Assembly: GCA_947359465.1 (NCBI GenBank)
Contig: OX375877.1
Coordinates: 74,164,698 to 74,228,697, forward strand
Length of the DNA stretch: 64,000 bases
Direction: 5' to 3'
Origin: Metellina segmentata
Taxonomy: Eukaryota > Arthropoda > Arachnida > Araneae > Tetragnathidae
The notes under the pieces were generated by a model. That model was not told the DNA's origin, did no database searches, and saw nothing but the letters and a program-made list of their open reading frames with translations. Made by a program: the position numbers and the translations under genes. This document shows, piece after piece, positions 23,500 through 33,984 of this stretch. The stretch's first letter is position 1, and every line of letters begins with the position of its first letter.

Positions 23500-24391
23500 T
23501 TCGAAAATTCAAAATTGCCAAAAAACCAAAAAATTCAATTCTTTTGCACAACACCCAATTCAATACTTTTTACGACATACCGTAATCTCACAACATACAA
23601 TAATTTAGCAATTCTAAAATGCACAATACAGATTCAAAAAAAAAAAAGATACTTAAGCTAAATCAATTTCCTTTGGAGTGACCACACTAATTGAGATTAA
23701 CAAAATTTTAGCTATTACACAATTCTTGAAACTTAGTCACAGTGACAAAATAGGGAAATGGCACTAACCTGTATCTGCTGACTTGGATCACTTGGCACCA
23801 CTGTCCACAGGCTGGACCACGGGTGGAAACACTGCACTGCACTGCACTATCTTCGGCTAAAAAGCCCACAACACACTCTTCGGCTGAAAGCCCACTGGTG
23901 TAGGTCGTCTCGACCTCTTCCACAACGCGCACAAATAGCACTGCGCCACTGACGAAAAAACGGTTCGCGATGAACCTATAATAGCCGATCAAGATGATCT
24001 CTGGACGAACCGGTGGGGAATCTATTCCCCTGATGAACAGGACTTGTCGAGCTTTCCGTCGATTCCGCTCACGCTCCGTTGAAAAGGGCCGGCAACTCGA
24101 AACCAAAACCAGAACTTCTTGCGACGAGTTTCGGTGATGGATGGGGTCGGTGACTCCGCTACCTCCTTCTCGCTTTCTCTAAGACTAGGGAACGGTCTCC
24201 AGCGAAAATCCGAACTTCTGGTTTCGAAGTTCTATGGTTTCAGCGAAAGTGACAATCCGACAGCGAAATGACAATCCGAACTTCTGGTTTCGAAGTTCTA
24301 TCGGCCTTCTCTTTCAGGCAAAACGGCAGGTTCGATTTACTTGTCGAGGCTGTTTTAATCTATCAACCCCGCTGCCACCAATATAATAAGC
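23500..24391 (-). other. leader of the LTR element with primer binding site
   Basis: Read on the minus strand, TGGTGGCAGCGGGG near 24368-24381 follows the LTR and fits the 3' CCA end of a tRNA. About 870 bp of leader precede the ATG at 23499. A block containing CCAGAAGTTCGGATTGTCA occurs twice near 24210-24290. Confidence 0.55.
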
Positions 24392-24833
24392 TGTACCGTC
24401 ATGTAAGAATTTGACGGACAGCTGATTTAAAATTAAACTATTTATTTACATAAATATTTACAAGATAATTATGGGCACAGCCATCGACAATCGAACCCTG
24501 CCTGAAGCCAAAGTAACACAATTGGCAAAACAGAGACGTCTGTCTCTCGTTGAATCTCGAGTCCGAATCCCCTCAAAATCCACGTTCGCTTCGCAGAACC
24601 GCCGCTGACAACGAGAGGGGGTGAATTCCGAGCCCTCTAGAGATGTTTATGTTCTCTGCCGAACAGAAACACCCCCACACAGCTGCGAAAACCGTCTCTC
24701 ATCCCACCGCTAAAACGTGATCCCAGATAAGAGACCGGGGAACCGCACGTGCAGAATAAAGTTGTTTTCGCATTCCGAAACATTCCAGCGTCCACGTGTT
24801 AGGGAAAAGGGTCGGCAAGTACCATATGGTACA
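24392..24833 (-). repeat. right (5') LTR of the inverted-LTR element
   Basis: It is essentially identical to the left LTR in inverted orientation. It is correctly placed and oriented to transcribe the 931-codon frame, with TGTACC and GGTACA ends. Confidence 0.88.
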
Positions 24834-25460
24834 ACACACTCGCAGATAACAAAAGAGAAAAATATTATTTGAAGAAAACAAAGTCAGACATGAATTTACA
24901 ATAAGAGAAAATTTCATTGTGAATTCATTTTATGTCATATGTGATAGCACCAAGGCAGAATTATCTCAAAGAACTTGGACGTAGGAAGTTGAAGTGGAGC
25001 CTTTTCGAGTATTTTTTCATTGGGATTTATCAATAGAAGAAAAAAAGAAACCGAAAAAAGGGTTGAAGGATAATAACAAAAATGACATTGATGTTTGTAC
25101 TTTTGAAGATGAAGAAGATTTTTTAATAATTCTGAAAGAAAATGAGGACACCATAAGAATCACACCAGACGTCTATTGAGACGCCAAAGAAATGTCTTGC
25201 ACATTTCCGAATGATGAAAGAGTATTGAATTTTTTTTTAACAGTTTCCTTACCTAATACATCAGGAGAAAGATCGTTTTCTGTTTTTAAACGTGTAAAAA
25301 ATTATTTAAGGAGTACTATGGAAGAAGAAAGATTAATTAATATGGTCATTCTGTATATACAGCAAGAAATCTAAACCGAATTGACACTGCCAAAATAATG
25401 GACGAATATGCAAGAAATAAACAAGACGGAAATTCACGTAAAAATTTATCTTTTTAATAA
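24834..25460 (+). pseudogene. hAT transposase C-terminus with dimerisation domain
   Basis: Readable blocks are IRENFIVNSFYVICDSTKAE, then a linker, then SCTFPNDERVLNFF. After these comes the hAT dimerisation segment SGERSFSVFKRVKNYLRST followed by EERLINMVILYI. These are in the right order for the ZMYM1-like C-terminus. Stop codons near 24900 and 25178 interrupt it. It is the 3' part of the same gene as 9577-10163. The terminal inverted repeat of the hAT follows at 25561-25613. Confidence 0.8.
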
Positions 25461-25627
25461 ATTTATTTCATGCGTTATTATATGACATTTTTGATTACTT
25501 TTCTTTTTTGAAATAACTTTATGAGAGTTTTCTTGAAACTTTTTTTCTAACTTGAATTTGAGGGCCCCGAAATTTTATCTCTTGGGGCCGCCACTTGACT
25601 TGATCCGCTTCTGGAAATACACACAGA

Positions 25628-25720
25628 GAGGTATGCCGCTAACAGGAATTAAACCTGCGCTCTTACAATTCGAAGGTTGCTAGCGCATTGGACCTACCAC
25701 TGAGTCACGATGACCCCGTT
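25628..25720 (-). repeat. tRNA-derived sequence (SINE head), minus strand
   Basis: The minus strand has GACTCAGTGGTAGG, a good A box, and GCAGGTTTAATTCCTG, a B box with two changes, at tRNA spacing. The stems are not all complementary and it lacks neighbours typical of a tRNA gene. I call it a SINE head or tRNA pseudogene, not a functional tRNA. Confidence 0.55.
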
Positions 25721-25929
25721 CTAGATCGAGAAGCGTAGCTATGTGAACATTATCTGGTTTCTTGAGAGGTAGAAATCTTGAGAGGCAGGTTTCTATTGTA
25801 TCGGATGAGAATTGTTCTGGGTAATTATTACTCGCCAACCCCTAGCTTAATAAATTTGAATCGCCAAAGCATATATAGAGCCATTTTTATTTATTTTTAA
25901 ATTTTATGAGACATTCACAGAGCATAACG

Positions 25930-26080
25930 AAGTTAAATATACGGTGGATGAGCATTTTAATTAACGTCGCACTTGAGCAACACAGCGTGTTATTGTCAAC
26001 AGTTCGGGATGAAACCCGAAGGGAAAGATCCGAGGATAACACCACGTAATTTGGAACCACGATCAGATGACGAGTTAAAT
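25930..26080 (-). repeat. fragment of the long SINE family
   Basis: Blocks TTAATTAACGTCGCACTTGA, GAGCAACACAGCG and CCACGATCAGATGACGAG match other copies near 6.4 kb and, reversed, 31.2-31.4 kb. The tRNA head is missing here. Confidence 0.55.
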
Positions 26081-26714
26081 ATGCGGAAGAATATGTATGG
26101 CAAATGAATTTTTTTTAAATGTTTCACTGCTATAGCTATTCAAAGTTGTTAATATAGTGGTTGGCGTATAATAATTACTCAGGAGACTCCTTAGTTGAAG
26201 CGATAAGGAAATTTCATAACGATACCCGAATCCATTAGGACCCGGTCAGTCGCCAATAGTTCTTTTGTATTTCTCTAATGTGACATTAACCAACAACTTA
26301 ACAACTTTCTTCGCACACACCACAGAATTAGGGGGGGGGGGAGAAAACATGTTATTTTACACTTATTCTTCAAACAGAGAACAGGAACAGCCTATTCTTA
26401 AATTCACGAAAACCCTTTCTCCATTTTTTTTAATAAAATGAAACATTACAATTTTTGTCTCCTTGATTTTAATATCCAGAAAGGAAATTTTCAAGGAAAA
26501 CAGTTTCCTTTCTCGAATTTTCCAAGTTCGCTAAAAATTTTCGTATAGTCTAAATTATGCTAATTCCGAAACAGCTGTTTATCCAACAGTTCATTCTGTT
26601 TCCTGTTAATTTATTCATCCGTTCTCAGTTCATCAATTACTTTCTGTTTGGTAAATGATTCCTGCTCTCAAACTGTTCGGAGTATTTTCTCTGTTCTCTA
26701 CTCTAAGAGCGCCG
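26081..26714. other. intergenic stretch without recognised genes
   Basis: I see nothing beyond a run of about ten G residues near 26331 and AT-rich unique-looking DNA. Confidence 0.45.
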
Positions 26715-26911
26715 ACCAACAAATCTGGTGGTTAAGGTGTTAGCCTAAAATAGGAAGGTTCTTGGTTCGAATCCGGGTCAGTGCATGGAAATATGTAAGC
26801 ATATGGCGTAGAGACGGCTGGTGCACCTCAAATCTGTCGTGGCCGAAAGTCATCACGTTGGGTGGGTGTGGAAGTTTGAAGAGTCGGGTGCCACCACAGG
26901 TGCTGCCTCGT
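26715..26911 (+). mobile_element. SINE, 5' part, split by a MULE
   Basis: A tRNA-like head with TCTGGTGGTTAAGGTG (A-box region) and a perfect B box GGTTCGAATCC (26764-26774) leads into the family body with GGTGCACCTCAAATCTGTCG and GTCGGGTGCCACC. The sequence stops at CTGCCTCGT, the MULE target copy, and continues at 31161. Confidence 0.8.
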
Positions 26912-27170
26912 ACAAGAGTCTACAGCCAGGGTAATCCATCGAGCCGAGTCTCCTCTGATTGGTTGAAAAATCACGCTTTCATGGGCCTCGGTTTCAAAGC
27001 TTACTGCGTTCGAGAGTATACTAGTTAAATTGTAAACAAAGTTGTTTATCTTTTACCTTCCCATTTCAACGATAGACAATATGCAAGAAACCGACACTAA
27101 CCTTCACGCTAAAGGAATTAAAATAAGATTTCACTTAAAAATGACTGAGTAATATCTGTTTTATAAAAGA

Positions 27171-28416
27171 ATGAATCAGATCAGTGAGGAAATAAAGATT
27201 GATGTGAAACCTTTTTCTTACTTTCATGACAATTTAATCAAGGTAAGTGTTTACGGTCACTTTTTTGCCTGGTTTTTAAAATATTCCTTTCAAGTGGTTA
27301 GATTTGCCTATGATAGTGATAAATCTTATAATCTGGTTTAGATTTTTTTTTTTGCCTGTTTATTGTAACTGCACTGTAGATGGAATTGGCAAACCCATCC
27401 TTGAATGGAATCCCAACCCATGATTTAATTCTGCAATAATAATTTCCCTAGTATTTTGTTTATTGTATTAGGTCATTCCTAGATACATTGAAATAAAACC
27501 AATTTTTTCCAACTTGTGGTGCTGGTAAGCAATTTAAATTTTTGACAAGATGTTTAAATGTAGCCATTGTGAATGTGAATATGCACTTAATTCATCCCTG
27601 AAAAGACACACAAATCAGAAGCATCCTGATCAAGTTGTATCTAGCATTAAAAAGTTTATGTGTGTTAGGTTAAAAAATAATGCATCAATGAACTTTACTA
27701 TAGACAAAATGTTTGATCATCTCACAACCCAACACAAGGGGAAAATAAAATATCTAAAAAGTATAAGATTTGATAACTCATCATAAATCTAGTCTGATAC
27801 TTCCATGCATGTCAGTTATTAAGTACCAGAATAAGTGGATAGTGCCATCCAACAAAGATTCAATGTTTGCTGTACAAATTAGTGACCCAAGCTGTAATTG
27901 TTATTTAGTTTGTGATGACTGTGTAGAGCTTGCTTGCGTAAATTTGTTTGTTCATGCCCAGACTCAATGATTAAAGCAAATATGTGCAAGCATATTCATT
28001 TGGTATGCTTAATTGATTTTGGAATCCAAGACTTAGTTGAAACCGTGGAAGAACCACAAAGTATTCAAACTCAGCCGACTACAACATCTGATGGTGATTC
28101 ATCTGTTGAAAGTTCTGAAATGCCACTAAGTATTGCAACTTGTGATGGTGATTCCCCATTTGACATCAGTTTCCAACGTTTTAAACATAATTTAGAGAGA
28201 ATCGCAGATTTTGTAAAAAGTGTGCTAGAGATCCAAGTGGCCCAACACTTAATAAAACCAGTTTTGCCTACGTTAGAGGCATTTAGACAAAATACTTTGA
28301 CAGATAACTTGGCAGTTAAGGACAGTAGTAGTCGTAATAAAAGTATAACAAAACAATGGTTATACAGTACAAAGAAAAAGAGAGTCCAAATCAGCCCTAG
28401 AAAAACCAACTCTTAA
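27171..28416 (+). pseudogene. MULE transposase remnant: C2H2 finger and SWIM domain, DDE core deleted
   Basis: A first exon, 27171-27242 (MNQISEEIKIDVKPFSYF...), ends at GTAAGT. The next begins at 27550 with FKCSHCECEYALNSSLKRH, a C2H2 zinc finger. About 80 codons later comes a region reading KWIVPSNKDSMFAVQI, CNCYLVCDDC and, after a one-base shift near 27936, KFVCSCPDSMIKANMCKHIH. The CSC...CKHIH pattern is a SWIM zinc finger, which in MULE transposases follows the DDE domain. The roughly 200-250 residues of catalytic core expected between the two zinc modules are absent. A stop near 27784 and the shift near 27936 make it nonfunctional. Confidence 0.75.
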
Positions 28417-29237
28417 GGAGAAAAGAGACATTTATATGAATATGATCTAAGTATAAAATATTATTTTGAGAAAGCATTTGTACCACAATTAAAATTTATT
28501 CTGATTGTTGACAATAACTGTACAAGATAAGTTTTACCCGAAACCACAAGTATTCGGCTTAATTTTCAAAAGTTGACTGTACATATCAACAAGACAGACT
28601 GGATGTGTGACTTTCCCATTAACTTACTGCTGAGTTGAAATCTGCATCTCCTTTAATATGTGAAAGACAGTTGGTTCTTAGTTATTTACAGCTTGCTTTC
28701 AGAAAAATATACAATATTATAGGATTTCTACTGTTTTTTAATGCAATATTTTTCTTGTGTAATTTATATGCCTTTGTATTCAATTGTGCAATACATTTTT
28801 TTTTTGTATGTGCACACATTTTGATAACAATTTTGAAGCTATATATTGAAAGTGCTGTATTTTACTTGGAATACTTTCTTTGCATTGAAATGCAATATTT
28901 TATTCTGAACTCTTTCTTAGCATTGAGCAATATCCTTTTGTAACTGATGTGCCATATATTTGGATTTTTCTGTGTGTGTGTGCATAAATATTTTGGTAAC
29001 ACCTTAAAATAGATGCATGTTAAAAATAGTGTTTTATTAGTAGTTTTTCTTTTGTGTTTTGATGTGCAACATTTTACCTAGACCTTTCTTTGCATTCTAT
29101 TGGACCTTTATAATTAATCTGTTGTATATTTGGATTTTTCTATACTTAAATGATTTCATCGTAACTGTTGTATGTAATAGTTGCTTCTCTTATGTTTTTT
29201 TAAATATTTGCATGAGAAGGATGCTTAACTTGCCTAA

Positions 29238-29765
29238 TAGGTTTCTGCTTTTTTTTCACAAATCCTGTAATCCAGAGAAAGTTATTAGTTAACTGATCTA
29301 AAAACAAAGCAAAAGTCTTATGTCATAAAGATGTTTTGCATGAAATGTATTTTTTTTCTTGCCTTGGTTTCTGCTTTTGTTGTTCTTGTAAATAAGAGAA
29401 AGTAATTAGGTAACTAATCTAAAACCGAAGCAGAAGTCTTACAGCATGGAAATGTTTGCATGAAAAAAATATATTTTTCTTGCCTATGAGGTTTCTGCTT
29501 TGGTCGAATCTTGTAGATGTGAGAAAGTAATTAGCTAACTAATCTAAAACTTAAGTAGAAGTCTTATAGCATGGAGATGTTTGCATGAAAAAAATGTTTT
29601 TTCTTTGCATTAAAATGCAATATTTTATTGAAATAATGCAAAAAATACTTTTTTCTTACATTTAAGGTTTATGATTTGGTTGAATCTTGTAAATGGGAGA
29701 TAGTAATTAGCTAACTAGTCTTGAATCTAGGCAGAAGCCTTGTGGTATAGAGATGTTTGCATGAA
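29238..29765. repeat. four imperfect tandem copies inside the MULE
   Basis: Units start with GGTTTCTGCTTT-like words near 29238, 29367, 29489 and 29666. They share GAGAAAGTAATTAG, TAACTAATCTAAAAC and GATGTTTGCATGAA blocks. Spacing is about 130, 122 and 177 bp. No coding sense is apparent. Confidence 0.75.
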
Positions 29766-31160
29766 TTTTTTTTTTGAAACTGTGCTGAATATATTCCTGA
29801 ATTTTGAATAACTGTTTTTCTTTGTAGGTTGTCGCTGTGTTGATGGATGACTAAATGATGTTTATATTTGATGACCTTTTGAAAATCTCACTATGCATCA
29901 ATTATGAATATTTTTTAGTTCCAGATATCTATTCTAAAGTGAACAGTATATGAAGCTCAAGTACAAGAAATATTATTGCCGTTTATTTTAATAAAAAGAA
30001 AAATAATCTTGATAAATAGGTATTTTCTGTCAAAACTAACATAAGAAGTATTATGTAAAATTATTTTAAATATGCAAGCATGTTGGAAGAATTAATTAAA
30101 TTGAATTATGTATTAATAAACATATCACAGTAAACTGTATGATTTGTATTTCAGGAGGAAGTATTACAAGAATTGGATATTTTATTCAAGGATGCACTTA
30201 GGCCCAAATAGCTATCATGTTGTGTTTTAAACTAGAAGTCCCTAAAAAATTTAACAGACATGATAAATTTAAATAAAATTAGACTACTAGATTCATATCA
30301 TCACTAGTAAGTGAATGAAGCTAAGCAAAACCCACCGTGATGACCTAAGGGAACACCAAACTTGGTGTTCAGTGCTGTTTTATTAGTTTCGATTACATCA
30401 AAGTACCATATAAGAACAGCACAAAGCAGTGTTATATTTTTTCAGTTTAGGATATGTATTTCAGTTAAAGTGGATTGGTTAGTCTTTTTTATATTTTCAT
30501 AGCTGAATTCACAAATTTGTATTTAAAGAAGTTTCTTTACAACGAAGTTTCTTAGTGGAATGATGACTTCCTTTAATAGACTCAACAGTATTTTTTTTTA
30601 ATTGAAAGTCCTAATAGGTTCTTGCTGTTCTAAATTGGACATGACTTGTAAAAATGAAAAAATATTTGATACTAGCTTGAATTCTTCATATTGCCAATAT
30701 TAAAGTTTGTATCATAATTCTAATATCTTATTCCTACGAATTTTTCAGAATGAGAAAAAAAGCGTTTCTTTCATTCATAAGTTTTAGAATAGGTACGACA
30801 AGCTAAGATGCAGTCGTTAGGAACTTTTTCTAAAATATTGTTAATTATGAAGCATTTGCGAAAACGTATCTTTTTTCTTAAATTCTGTTCATATGACACG
30901 TCGTTTGTAAATTTTAGAAAATTTTCATTTTAAGCACATCGTATGTTTAATTCAACATTTGGGGAGTCATTTTTTCGATTTCTTGCATGATTTCTATCGT
31001 TGAAATGGGAAGATCAAAGGTAAACATCTTTGTTTACATTTCAGCTAGTTATGTACTCTCGAACGCAGTGAACTTTGAAACTGAGGCCCACGAAAGCGTG
31101 ATTTTTCAACCAATCAGAGGAGACTCGGCTCGATGGATTACCCTGGCTGTAGACTCTTGT

Positions 31161-31410
31161 CTGCCTCGTCACCTGACTGTGGTTGTCCTCGAATAGTTCC
31201 TTGGAGAATTGATCCCAGACCCTCGTCAATAGCCCTTTGTGTTGCTCCAGTACGATGGTGATTAAAATACCTACCAATCTACCTATCCTCGTCATCTGAC
31301 AATAGTTCCAAATTACGTGATGGATGGGATCTTTCACTTGGGGATTGATCTCGGACTGGCGCCAATACCTGTTCTGTTACTGCAGTGGGACGTTTATTAA
31401 AATACCTACC
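31161..31410 (+). mobile_element. SINE, 3' part, with a partial second body copy in tandem
   Basis: After the MULE target copy the family sequence resumes with CACCTGACTGTGGTTGTCC and runs to ATTAAAATACCTACC near 31272. A second, related body then begins with CCTCGTCATCTGACAATAG and ends again in ATTAAAATACCTACCCACC near 31410. The open frame 31041-31337 (minus) runs through MULE and SINE and is not a gene. Confidence 0.7.
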
Positions 31411-32181
31411 CACCAACAATCAAAATGGTATAACGTTTTTTCCAAAAATTTCAACTCGAATTTTTTTTGAAGAAAAACACCGAAATATTTTGGAATTAAA
31501 AAAAATACCTACAAATTTACCATACTCGACAAATTGTAGCTATATGCACTACCTCTGCATTTTTTAGATATTGTGTAACTATAAGCTACCATAAGACAAC
31601 TCATCTCCTTTTGATGTAATTTGTAAACAATCGGTCGCTAAAAGTTTTCTGTGAAATGAACTCGTTTCTGTTTCTCTTTTTGTGCATAGATTTGTGAAAG
31701 TTGAAACTTTCAATATTTTACTACACAAAGTACCTTTATTTTAATTCAAAGATATTGCTTAGAACTGTTCCTTTTTTTAAACATTGAAATAGACTAGCTA
31801 ACAAGTGTTTATTAATCATGTTTAGTTCTATTAAGGCATTGAGCAAGCGGGTAAGAATATCATCTGAAGTCTTTTATTCTAAACGGTTTCTTTAACATTA
31901 AATGCCTGATTTCATTTTATTTCCATGAATTCTTTGGTGTCATTTGTTCCTTTTGTCGAATTTTCATCAAAAATTTAAATAACATCCCGTTTACTTAATT
32001 GGAATAAAAACGTATCAAGATATTATTTTGCATCCTTTGTACTATTCTAACAAGTTTCAGCAAAGCAAGCCTATAGAATTTTCGTTTTATTAATTTTTGG
32101 ATACTTGTGAACTTGTGGTATTTTTTAATTTTGGTTTATGTTGACGATTTGTCACTCTGAATATAAAATATAAGAATTGGT
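31411..32181. other. AT-rich intergenic stretch
   Basis: No feature was recognised apart from GAATTGGT at 32174-32181, the left target copy of the Merlin element. Confidence 0.45.
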
Positions 32182-32311
32182 GGTGGAGTGGTCGCAAACG
32201 GGACTGTAGCGCCAAGGCGTTTGTTTTGGTCGCCAAACCAAGATGGCGGAGATCGCCATAACAAGATGGCGCGGTGTCCATGTAGCAAAATTCACACTGT
32301 GAACCTTTGCA

Positions 32312-32376
32312 TAAATGGATTTGAAAGTAATTTCTATGGATTTGATAGCAATTTTTATGGATTTGATAGTAATTTT
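32312..32376. repeat. three tandem copies of a 21-bp unit
   Basis: The unit TGGATTTGATAGCAATTTTTA is repeated three times with a few changes. It lies just inside the Merlin left end. Confidence 0.8.
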
Positions 32377-32516
32377 TTGCGAAATGGTATAGAAAAATTA
32401 AACTTACCCTCATTTTGTCGCCACATTATAAATCGCTAGAAAATTCGATGCACGAAAGAATATTCGTCTTTTAACGGAGGAATATGCCCGGATAATCTCT
32501 CTCAACGGTCTCAATG

Positions 32517-32843
32517 TCACCGTGTCATAGCTGCAGCAAGTACATCTGCAAATTTGCTACTGCCTACATTAGTTGCGGGAATAGTACCAAACTCCTTGAA
32601 TATACCATCCTTTCGGCAATATGCTGCACATTCCGCTCGTGATCCACGAACAGCCTCAAAATGCGAATCATTGTCAAGCTTCTTGATCTCGGATATTCTA
32701 CGCCGTTGTTTAAAATAAATATAGCCCTGACAATGGAAGCAAATATATTCATGGCAATCCGAGTTCGCGAACGGCTCATTCTCAACTTGAAAAGAAGTAA
32801 ACACCAACCTTTACACAAAAAAACCACGGTAATTAACTGGTAA
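32517..32843 (-). pseudogene. endogenous viral element: Rep fragment of a CRESS-DNA (circovirus-like) virus
   Basis: A 96-codon minus-strand frame from 32807 to 32517 has the layout of a CRESS-DNA virus rolling-circle endonuclease domain. An HCQGY segment stands where the metal-binding HxQ motif lies. About 37 residues on, YCRKDG fits the YxxK catalytic motif, and a phenylalanine-glycine pair with a proline follows. The first motif is only partly recognisable and a neighbouring frame carries related residues upstream, suggesting a frameshift. The helicase half is absent. Such fragments are common in arthropod genomes. Identification is from motif pattern only, so a database search is needed for the virus group. 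Confidence 0.6.
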
Positions 32844-33537
32844 TTTTTAGTTAACGTCGTACTAGAGCAACACAACGGGCCTCAGAAAAAAAAAGACGGA
32901 GTAGTTAAACAAGAAAAAAATGCACGAGGAACGATAAAACACAGACCACGGTGAAACGATAAAAAACAAAGTGGCGGATTAAGCGTCGTGGATGGTATGT
33001 AGTATCCGATACGTTACAACTTTCGAGCGATGTATTGCCAATTGTGGTAACCTTCCCGTTTTCGGTTTTTCTTAGTTTTAAGGCAACCCTAGATATTTTC
33101 TCCTGACGATAATAAACGGGTCTCATGATTGGTTAAGGAAGAAAATACGCTTTTCCACTTTTATTTTTAATATAGAACGGAATTAAAATTTAGACAGTCT
33201 TTGAAATTGTTGGGTGCATATGAATTTTGCTCTTGATTTATAAAATCGACTTGTTTTATTAATTTTCAAAATTTTTAGGATAAGTTTGGAAAGCAGATTG
33301 TAAGTTACAATTTTTTAAATTTGTCACTTTATTTAAATTTTAATTAAAATTTCGAAAAAAAATTTGGATTAAATTTGATTTTTGAAATTGCAGATTGGAA
33401 TTTAGAATTTTTTTCCTCTTTTGGTTGCTCATTTCCCCTTAGTTGATTTGATATAGCAGTGGATAGTTTTATTGAACGTTAGAAAATGTTTTTTTTTTTT
33501 TTTTGCAAACATGTAGTAGCTTGATTGGGAAGAAGGT

Positions 33538-33930
33538 GAAATGTCTTTCATGTGAGAATGATATGATTTTAACATTGAGAAAGGATGCTGGTGATAGGTA
33601 GGAGTGGAAATGTAGAAAGATAGGACAAAAATTTGACAAAAGAAAGTATAACAGGAGTAAGAAATTGGAGGGTAAATGGGTGTTTGGAGGACTTGAACGA
33701 GGGACGGATAAATGTTTTATGGTTGAGGTGAAAAATAGGAACCAGAAAGTTTTGGCTGAGGTAATTCAGAGCTGAATTTTGCAAGGAACTACAAAAATTT
33801 CTGACTATTGGAAGTCATATGCTGGTATCAATACCCGAAGGACAAAGAGTTCAAGGGTTATCGATTCGAGCATATGACTGTTAACCATAGTCAGAATTTC
33901 AAGGACCCGGCTGTGAGGGTAAGTTTGATT
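33538..33930 (+). pseudogene. Merlin transposase remnant (ISXO2-like DDE domain)
   Basis: Readable blocks are KRKYNRSKKLEGKWVFGGLE, then ERGTDKCFMVEVKNRNQKVL, then TTKISDYWKSYAGI and finally HMTVNHSQNFKDP. These follow the order of ISXO2-like transposases, with a second-D block of the SDxWxxY type and a TVNHSxNF block. A cysteine-bearing zinc segment precedes it. Stops and frame changes (for example after AEVIQS) make it nonfunctional. Confidence 0.75.
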
Positions 33931-33984
33931 TTTGTTTAGCTTTTGGTTATATTACAAACATTGGACTATGCTTGGGTGGGCACC

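Larger units (their letters stand above)
19195..24833 (-). mobile_element. gypsy-type LTR element with inverted LTRs
   Basis: A 442/443-bp LTR is present at both ends but in opposite orientations. Both outer boundaries read TGTACCATATGG going inward. The 4-bp target copy ACAC lies outside each end (19191-19194 and 24834-24837). The right LTR is oriented for minus-strand transcription. About 11 bp inside it lies TGGTGGCAGCGGGG, a primer-binding-site-like sequence, then a leader and the 931-codon gag-pro frame. Near the left LTR a minus-strand purine tract, GTGGGGGCGG, fits a polypurine tract. The left LTR is thus the one that is flipped. The LTRs differ only by one base in a C run, so the element is young. 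Confidence 0.82.
9372..25613 (+). mobile_element. hAT (ZMYM1-like) DNA transposon, 16.2 kb because of nested insertions
   Basis: The left end reads CAGTGGCGGATTAAGTGG. The inverted right end reads CAGAAGCGGATCAAGTC, with a shared GGGCCCC block just inside both ends. The 8-bp sequence GAAATACA lies directly outside both ends (9364-9371 and 25614-25621), as expected for hAT. Transposase remnants of the ZMYM1-like type lie in order at 9577-10163, 11395-11537, 19093-19194 and 24834-25380. They are separated by a SINE, an unidentified segment, a CACTA-like element and an LTR element. Several stop codons show the hAT gene is dead. Confidence 0.9.
26912..31160 (+). mobile_element. MULE-type DNA transposon, 4249 bp, with 9-bp target duplication
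   Basis: Long terminal inverted repeats of about 185 bp (26912-27095 and 30975-31160) begin ACAAGAGTCTACAGCC and are roughly 90% alike by eye. CTGCCTCGT lies directly outside both ends (26903-26911 and 31161-31169). Long TIRs with a 9-bp duplication are the Mutator-like signature. The internal gene encodes C2H2 and SWIM zinc modules of a MULE transposase but lacks the DDE core. The remaining 2.4 kb is AT-rich and noncoding. Confidence 0.92.

Noticed and set aside
25628..25720. Functional tRNA gene on the minus strand
   Set aside because: A and B boxes are present but stem pairing is incomplete and the B box is altered, so a SINE head or pseudogene is more likely.
30345..30370. Hairpin GAACACCAA-AC-TTGGTGTTC as a terminator or small RNA
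   Set aside because: A nine-base stem in AT-rich transposon DNA is not enough to call a regulatory RNA.
31041..31337. 98-codon minus-strand protein
   Set aside because: It runs through the MULE inverted repeat and into SINE sequence, and a similar reading appears at 26762-27028 only because both lie in repeats.
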